A DNA stretch of 32,744 nucleotides from NCBI GenBank assembly GCA_016200205.1, contig JACQFF010000149.1, positions 1 to 32,744 on the forward strand, in the 5' to 3' direction. This document shows positions 28,072-32,744 of this stretch, piece by piece. This DNA is from Planctomycetia bacterium. GTDB taxonomy: Bacteria > Planctomycetota > Planctomycetia > Pirellulales > PALSA-1355. Each line of letters starts with the position of its first letter. Position 1 is the stretch's first letter. The notes under the pieces were generated by a model that worked only from the letters and a program-made list of their open reading frames with translations, was not told where the DNA came from and did not search any database. Both the position numbers and the translations under genes were made by a program.

Positions 28072-31000
28072 TCATTTTCGCATGCAACAGTTTTTGAACT
28101 TCTTTCCGCTGCCGCAGGGGCATGGATCGTTGCGCCCCACGCGCTGGGCACGGTTGCGAATCGGCTCCAGCTTGCGATCCGCCTGGCTGCCGGCGATTGC
28201 CGACTGCTGCTGTTCGGCGATATCCGAGGCGGTGGACGCTTCCTCGTGAATCGCTTCGCTTTCGATCCAGGGGGATCCAGCAGCCTCGTCGAGTTGTTCC
28301 ACGCGAAAGATCAGATCGGTCACGCGCTCGGCCACCGAAGCCCACATCAGTTCGAACGTCCGCATGCCTTCGCGCTTGTATTCCACTTTCGGATCGACTT
28401 GGGCGTAACCGCGCAACCCGACGCTCGAACGGAGATGGTCCATCGCCAACAGGTGATCCTTCCAGGCGGTGTCCAAGATTTGCAGCACGAGCGACCGCTC
28501 CATGCGGCGCATTTCGGGCCGATAGTAATCCTCCACGGCCATTTCCAACCGCCGCTCGAGCTGCTCGCGATTGAGCCGCTCCAATGTTTCGAGCGGCACA
28601 TCGATTCGCAGGCTCTGCCGCGTCCAATCGGCAATCGACCTGAGGACTCCGTTGCCGCCGCTGGCAATTGCGGCGGTTTCGCCAGGGCCGCACATGTTGA
28701 ACAGTTTTTCGACCTGGCGATGTGCCTCGGCAATCGCCGCGCATGCCCGCTTTTGCAGCGAGCGGCTGTGTTCGACGAGCAGGTCGCGAATTTCATCGCG
28801 CTGGCGATTCTTCAAATCCTCGATGTTCAAGTCGACGTCAAACCGTTCGCGAGCCCAAGCCACGAGCTTGTCCCGGTCGACCCGCTTCTGGCCGTTGGCA
28901 TCCTGGGTCGTGAAGTGGTAAAGCCCGGCCATGACCGGATACTCGGTCTCGCGCTGGTCATACGCCTGAGTCGCCTTTTCGCGAACGAGCCGTTTGAAAC
29001 CCTCGGCCTCCAACCCCCCTACCGCGGCCGGTTCGAGCGTGAGGCCAAATTTGTGCTGCACCCAGGCACAAGCCGTGCGCAGCCCGTAATCTTCGGCGAG
29101 GTACGGCGCACCCTCGCTCAGATCCGCCGCCTCGATGGCGTCGCGGGCTTTTTCGATCACCATCTCGGCAATCGCGCCGCGCTCGATCTTCCGCAGTTCG
29201 CGATCGCGAATATTAAGCTTCCAACGCGTGTTGAGCATCTTTGCCAGGGCTTCCCAATTCCACTCCTGGGGATCTTCATCCTCGGGCAGATTCTCCTCGA
29301 TGGCGTCAATCACCTGGCTTTCGGCCATGCGGGCCGCTTCGTCCTTGGCCAGCCGAGAAGCGGACGCGAAATCGAGGTTGCGGAAGTCCCGCGCTTCCAA
29401 TTCGACCGACATCTGACCGCTGACCCACTCGGCGAAGGTATCGGTTCCATAATCCTTGTTCAGGAATTCGTCGAGGTGCTGGTCGATTTGAGTGTTGATC
29501 ATGTCCAAGATCAACTGCTTGCAGTTCGCGCCGTCGAGAATTCGTTGTCGATAGCCATAGACTCGCTTGCGCTGCTCGTCCATCACTTCGTCGTATTCGA
29601 GCAAATTCTTGCGGATTTCGAAGTTGCGTTCTTCGACCTTCTTTTGGGCTCCCTCGACGCGACGCGTCACCAGTCGACTTTCGATGGCTTCGCCTTCCTG
29701 CATGCCAAGGCGGGTGAGAATATTCTTGACCCACTCACCGGCAAAGATGCGCATCAGGTCATCTTCCAACGACAAGAAGAACCGGCTGCTGCCGGGGTCT
29801 CCCTGGCGACCGCAACGGCCCCGCAACTGCAGGTCGATGCGCCGCGCCTCGTGCCGCTCGGTGCCGATGATGTGCAAGCCGCTGAGCGAGCGGACTTCCT
29901 CCCCTTCGGCCTTCATCTTTTCGCGCTCTTCGATCTCTTTCACCAGCGCGGTCCACTCTTCCGGCGGAACGTCGAGCCGCGTGGCGTATTTGTCCTGCAG
30001 AAGCGCCCAAGCCATCGTTTCGGGATTGCCGCCGAGGATGATGTCGGTACCGCGGCCGGCCATGTTAGTGGCGATGGTCACGGCATCCTTGCGGCCGGCT
30101 TGGGCCACGATCTCGGCCTCGCGTTTGTGGTGCTTGGCGTTGAGCACCTCGTGTTTGATGCCCCGCTTGTCGAGCATCGATGAAAGCCGCTCACTTTTTT
30201 CGATCGAGACCGTGCCTACCAGCACCGGCCGGCCACGCCTCTCGATTCGCACGATCTTCGAGCGATCAATGGTCTCCCGCTGCTTGTTTTCGCGCAATTG
30301 CATATCGAGCGCATTGTCATCCTCCTTGACGATCGTGCCCACGCGATCGGTTTGGTCGCTCAACTCGACGACGTCCCAGCGATGCAAATGTTCGATCTCT
30401 TCGGCGATGGCGTTGAACTTCTCGCGCTCGGTGCGGTAAATCACGTCGGGATAGTTCGTCCGCCTGAGCGGCCGGTTCGTGGGCACGGTAATCACGTCGA
30501 GCTTGTAGATCTTCCAGAACTCCGAGGCCTCGGTCATGGCGGTGCCGGTCATGCCGCAAATCTTTTCGTACAGCTTGAAAAAATTCTGCAGCGTGATCGT
30601 GGCCAACGTCTGGTTCTCTTCCTTGACCCGCACTCCCTCTTTGGCCTCGCAAGCCTGGTGCAAACCGTCGCTCCAATTGCGGCCGGGCATCAAACGGCCG
30701 GTAAACTCGTCGACGATGATGATTTCGTCATCCATCACCACGTAGTTCACGTCGCGCTTGTAGAGGTGGTGGGCCTTGAGCCCATTGTCAATCAGATGCG
30801 GCCATTCCATGTTCCCGGAAGTGTAGAAGGTCTCCACGCCCGCCAGTTTTTCGGCGGCCCGCACGCCCTCGTCGGTCAGGTGGACCGAATGTTCCTTCTC
30901 TTTGACCTCGAAATGCAGGTCTTTTTGCAGTTGGCGGGCAATCTTGTCGGCTTTGCCGTAACGAGTGACGTCGTCGTGGGCCGGGCCGGCAATGATCAGT

Positions 31001-31755
31001 GGAGTGCGGGCTTCGTCGATCAAAATGTTGTCGACTTCGTCGATGATCGCGAACGACAGCGGACCTTGGGCCTGCTGCATGTGTTTGGGATAGTGGTCGT
31101 CGTCATCGCGGGCGGCAGGCCGCATGTTGTCGCGAAGGTAGTCGAAGCCGAATTCGTTGTTGGTGCCATACGTGATGTCGCAGGCGTACGACTTTTGCCG
31201 CTCGGCCGACTCCATGCCGCTTTGAATATTGCCGACCGTCAGCCCCAACCCAATGTATGCCGGCCCCATCCATTCCATATCGCGACGGGCCAGGTAGTCG
31301 TTGACCGTCACGACATGCACTCCCTTGCCGGCCAAGGCATTCAGATAAGCCGGGAGCGTGGCCACCAAGGTTTTACCTTCGCCTGTGACCATTTCCGCTA
31401 TGTTGCCGCCGTGCAGAATCATGCCGCCGATGAGCTGGACGTCATAGTGCCGCATGCCCAAAAAACGGCGACCGGCCTCGCGGCAGGCGGCAAACGCCTC
31501 GACCAGTAGATCGTCGAGCGTTTCGCCTCCGGCCAGCCGCTTGCGAAATAGCGCGGTCTGGCCTTTCAATTCTTCATCGCTCATGGACCGGAATTTTGGT
31601 TCCAGGGCGTTGATCGCATCGACCTTGGGCTGTAACTTCTTGATATACCTGGCATTGGACGAGCCGAACAGCGAGGTGATCGCACGTTCGAACCCCGTCC
31701 CCAAGGCGGCGAAGAAACCGCCGATGATTTCCCAAATACGTTCCAACAGTTCCAT
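28072..31755 (-). CDS. secA: Preprotein translocase ATPase SecA, enlarged form (1227 aa)
   Basis: MVTGEGKTLVATLPAYLNAL, FAIIDEVDNILIDEARTPLIIAG, NMAGRGTDIILGG, RGRCGRQGDPGSSRFFLSLEDDLMRIF, C-terminal NDPCPCGSGKKFKNCC zinc motif. Confidence 0.97.
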   Translation of the reverse strand: MELLERIWEIIGGFFAALGTGFERAITSLFGSSNARYIKKLQPKVDAINALEPKFRSMSDEELKGQTALFRKRLAGGETLDDLLVEAFAACREAGRRFLGMRHYDVQLIGGMILHGGNIAEMVTGEGKTLVATLPAYLNALAGKGVHVVTVNDYLARRDMEWMGPAYIGLGLTVGNIQSGMESAERQKSYACDITYGTNNEFGFDYLRDNMRPAARDDDDHYPKHMQQAQGPLSFAIIDEVDNILIDEARTPLIIAGPAHDDVTRYGKADKIARQLQKDLHFEVKEKEHSVHLTDEGVRAAEKLAGVETFYTSGNMEWPHLIDNGLKAHHLYKRDVNYVVMDDEIIIVDEFTGRLMPGRNWSDGLHQACEAKEGVRVKEENQTLATITLQNFFKLYEKICGMTGTAMTEASEFWKIYKLDVITVPTNRPLRRTNYPDVIYRTEREKFNAIAEEIEHLHRWDVVELSDQTDRVGTIVKEDDNALDMQLRENKQRETIDRSKIVRIERRGRPVLVGTVSIEKSERLSSMLDKRGIKHEVLNAKHHKREAEIVAQAGRKDAVTIATNMAGRGTDIILGGNPETMAWALLQDKYATRLDVPPEEWTALVKEIEEREKMKAEGEEVRSLSGLHIIGTERHEARRIDLQLRGRCGRQGDPGSSRFFLSLEDDLMRIFAGEWVKNILTRLGMQEGEAIESRLVTRRVEGAQKKVEERNFEIRKNLLEYDEVMDEQRKRVYGYRQRILDGANCKQLILDMINTQIDQHLDEFLNKDYGTDTFAEWVSGQMSVELEARDFRNLDFASASRLAKDEAARMAESQVIDAIEENLPEDEDPQEWNWEALAKMLNTRWKLNIRDRELRKIERGAIAEMVIEKARDAIEAADLSEGAPYLAEDYGLRTACAWVQHKFGLTLEPAAVGGLEAEGFKRLVREKATQAYDQRETEYPVMAGLYHFTTQDANGQKRVDRDKLVAWARERFDVDLNIEDLKNRQRDEIRDLLVEHSRSLQKRACAAIAEAHRQVEKLFNMCGPGETAAIASGGNGVLRSIADWTRQSLRIDVPLETLERLNREQLERRLEMAVEDYYRPEMRRMERSLVLQILDTAWKDHLLAMDHLRSSVGLRGYAQVDPKVEYKREGMRTFELMWASVAERVTDLIFRVEQLDEAAGSPWIESEAIHEEASTASDIAEQQQSAIAGSQADRKLEPIRNRAQRVGRNDPCPCGSGKKFKNCCMRK

Positions 31756-31874
31756 AGCCGATAGAACCAGTTTGTCAGCGAGTTCGAAGGAAAGGGCTTG
31801 CTCTGGAGACGCGCAGTGCCGCGATCCGTTACGAGCGGGCGAAACTCAAAAGGCGCAACATTCGCAAGCACCAT

Positions 31875-31903
31875 AATTTATAACGATTACTACGAAGGGT
31901 CAA
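31875..31903 (-). promoter_or_regulatory. Candidate secA promoter
   Basis: Minus strand TTGACC (31903-31898), then TAAATT at 17-nt spacing (31880-31875) or TATAAA at 15-nt spacing. Confidence 0.4.
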
Positions 31904-32063
31904 GAACGGTTGTTCATACCGCGGCAGAGTGCCAAACAGTTGGAATTCGTGCATTGGGGCACAGAATTGGCAGCTTGCGCAACAGGCTCCGGCTGCCTGG
32001 CCCGCAACTCAGGCAATCCCCCAGACCTGCGCAGCTAACTACCTTCACACCTAACTATCAGTC

Positions 32064-32744
32064 TTGAGCAAAGTTCCCGTCACTTCCGACATACGGGGCC
32101 AGATGGTATTGCTGGGCACTGGCACTTCCATCGGCGTGCCGGTCATTGGCTGTGGATGTCCCACTTGCGCCAGCACCGATCCGCGCAACAACCGGCTGCG
32201 GTGCGGATTAGTTTTGGGCTTGCCCGGCGGAAATCTGCTGATCGATACGCCCCCGGATCTGCGAACGCAACTGCTGCGGGAGAAGATCGGTCTGGTGCAT
32301 GCCACGCTCTTCACGCACGATCACGCCGACCATATTTTTGGGCTCGATGACCTGCGGTTGTTCCCCTATTACTTGGGCCACCCGATGCCGGTCTACTGTG
32401 AGGACCAGGTCGAAGCCAGAATTCGCAAGTCCTTTGATTACGCATTCGCCCACGATGCGCAGCACTACGGCGGCGGCGTGCCGCAGATCGTATTCGAGCG
32501 AATCACAACCGAGCCATTCGAGGTGCTCGCGCAGCGGATGATTCCAGTTCGATTGGCGCACGGCAAATTTCGCGTCCTCGGATTTCGGGTCGGCAAGATT
32601 GCCTATTGCACCGACACCAATGGAATCCCGCCGGAAAGCTGGCCGCTTTTGCAAGGGCTCGACGTGCTGTTGCTCGACTCCTTGCGGCCGAAGCCGCATC
32701 CGACTCATTTCAGCCTGGACGAGGCCATCGAAGTGGCCCAAAGA
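32064..32744 (+). CDS. MBL-fold metal-dependent hydrolase, PhnP-like (partial, truncated by window edge)
   Basis: MVLLGTGTSIGVPVIGCGCPTCASTDPRNNRLRCGLVL...THDHADHIFGLDDLRLF...YCTDTNGIPPESWPLLQGLDVLLLDSLRPKPHPTHFSLDEAIEVAQR. Start TTG 32064 or ATG 32103. Confidence 0.85.
   Translation, partial: MSKVPVTSDIRGQMVLLGTGTSIGVPVIGCGCPTCASTDPRNNRLRCGLVLGLPGGNLLIDTPPDLRTQLLREKIGLVHATLFTHDHADHIFGLDDLRLFPYYLGHPMPVYCEDQVEARIRKSFDYAFAHDAQHYGGGVPQIVFERITTEPFEVLAQRMIPVRLAHGKFRVLGFRVGKIAYCTDTNGIPPESWPLLQGLDVLLLDSLRPKPHPTHFSLDEAIEVAQR

Noticed and set aside
28012-30183. 723-aa plus-strand ORF antisense to secA
   Set aside because: Entirely opposite conserved secA motifs; composition is typical of a complementary-strand artefact.
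31581-31874. 97-aa ORF overlapping the secA start, considered as a SecM-like leader peptide
   Set aside because: Its start lies at or upstream of the predicted transcription start, and the ORF runs out of frame far into secA; no arrest-peptide-like sequence is evident.

Overview
This 32.7 kb, GC-rich window looks like a conserved chromosomal segment of a planctomycete (Pirellulales-like by protein character; lineage is inferred). On the minus strand it carries a full 14-gene complex I operon, nuoA to nuoN (nuoN runs off the left edge). To the right are an M20 peptidase (+), a Tyr-rich secreted protein, an MBL-fold hydrolase, an NAD-dependent epimerase, ruvX, an alpha/beta hydrolase, a mannose-1-P guanylyltransferase, a UDPGP-family uridylyltransferase, a SAM methyltransferase (+), a frameshifted HExxH metallopeptidase-like gene (+), a membrane protein of unknown function, metK, waaA (Kdo transferase), an enlarged secA, and the start of a PhnP-like MBL protein (+). 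I see no mobile element with a transposase, no CRISPR array, no rRNA or complete tRNA, and no clear new multi-gene system. The better leads are smaller: a CRP-consensus palindrome (TGTGA-N6-TCACA) and a terminator-like hairpin in the nuo leader; a SecA whose helical wing region appears to hold about four tandem copies of one module; a short NuoG that keeps the optional N7 cluster motif; palindromic repeats that extend nuoM and sit between nuoF and nuoG; and an inverted-repeat element that supplies the start codon and N-terminus of a gene that also has an internal frameshift.
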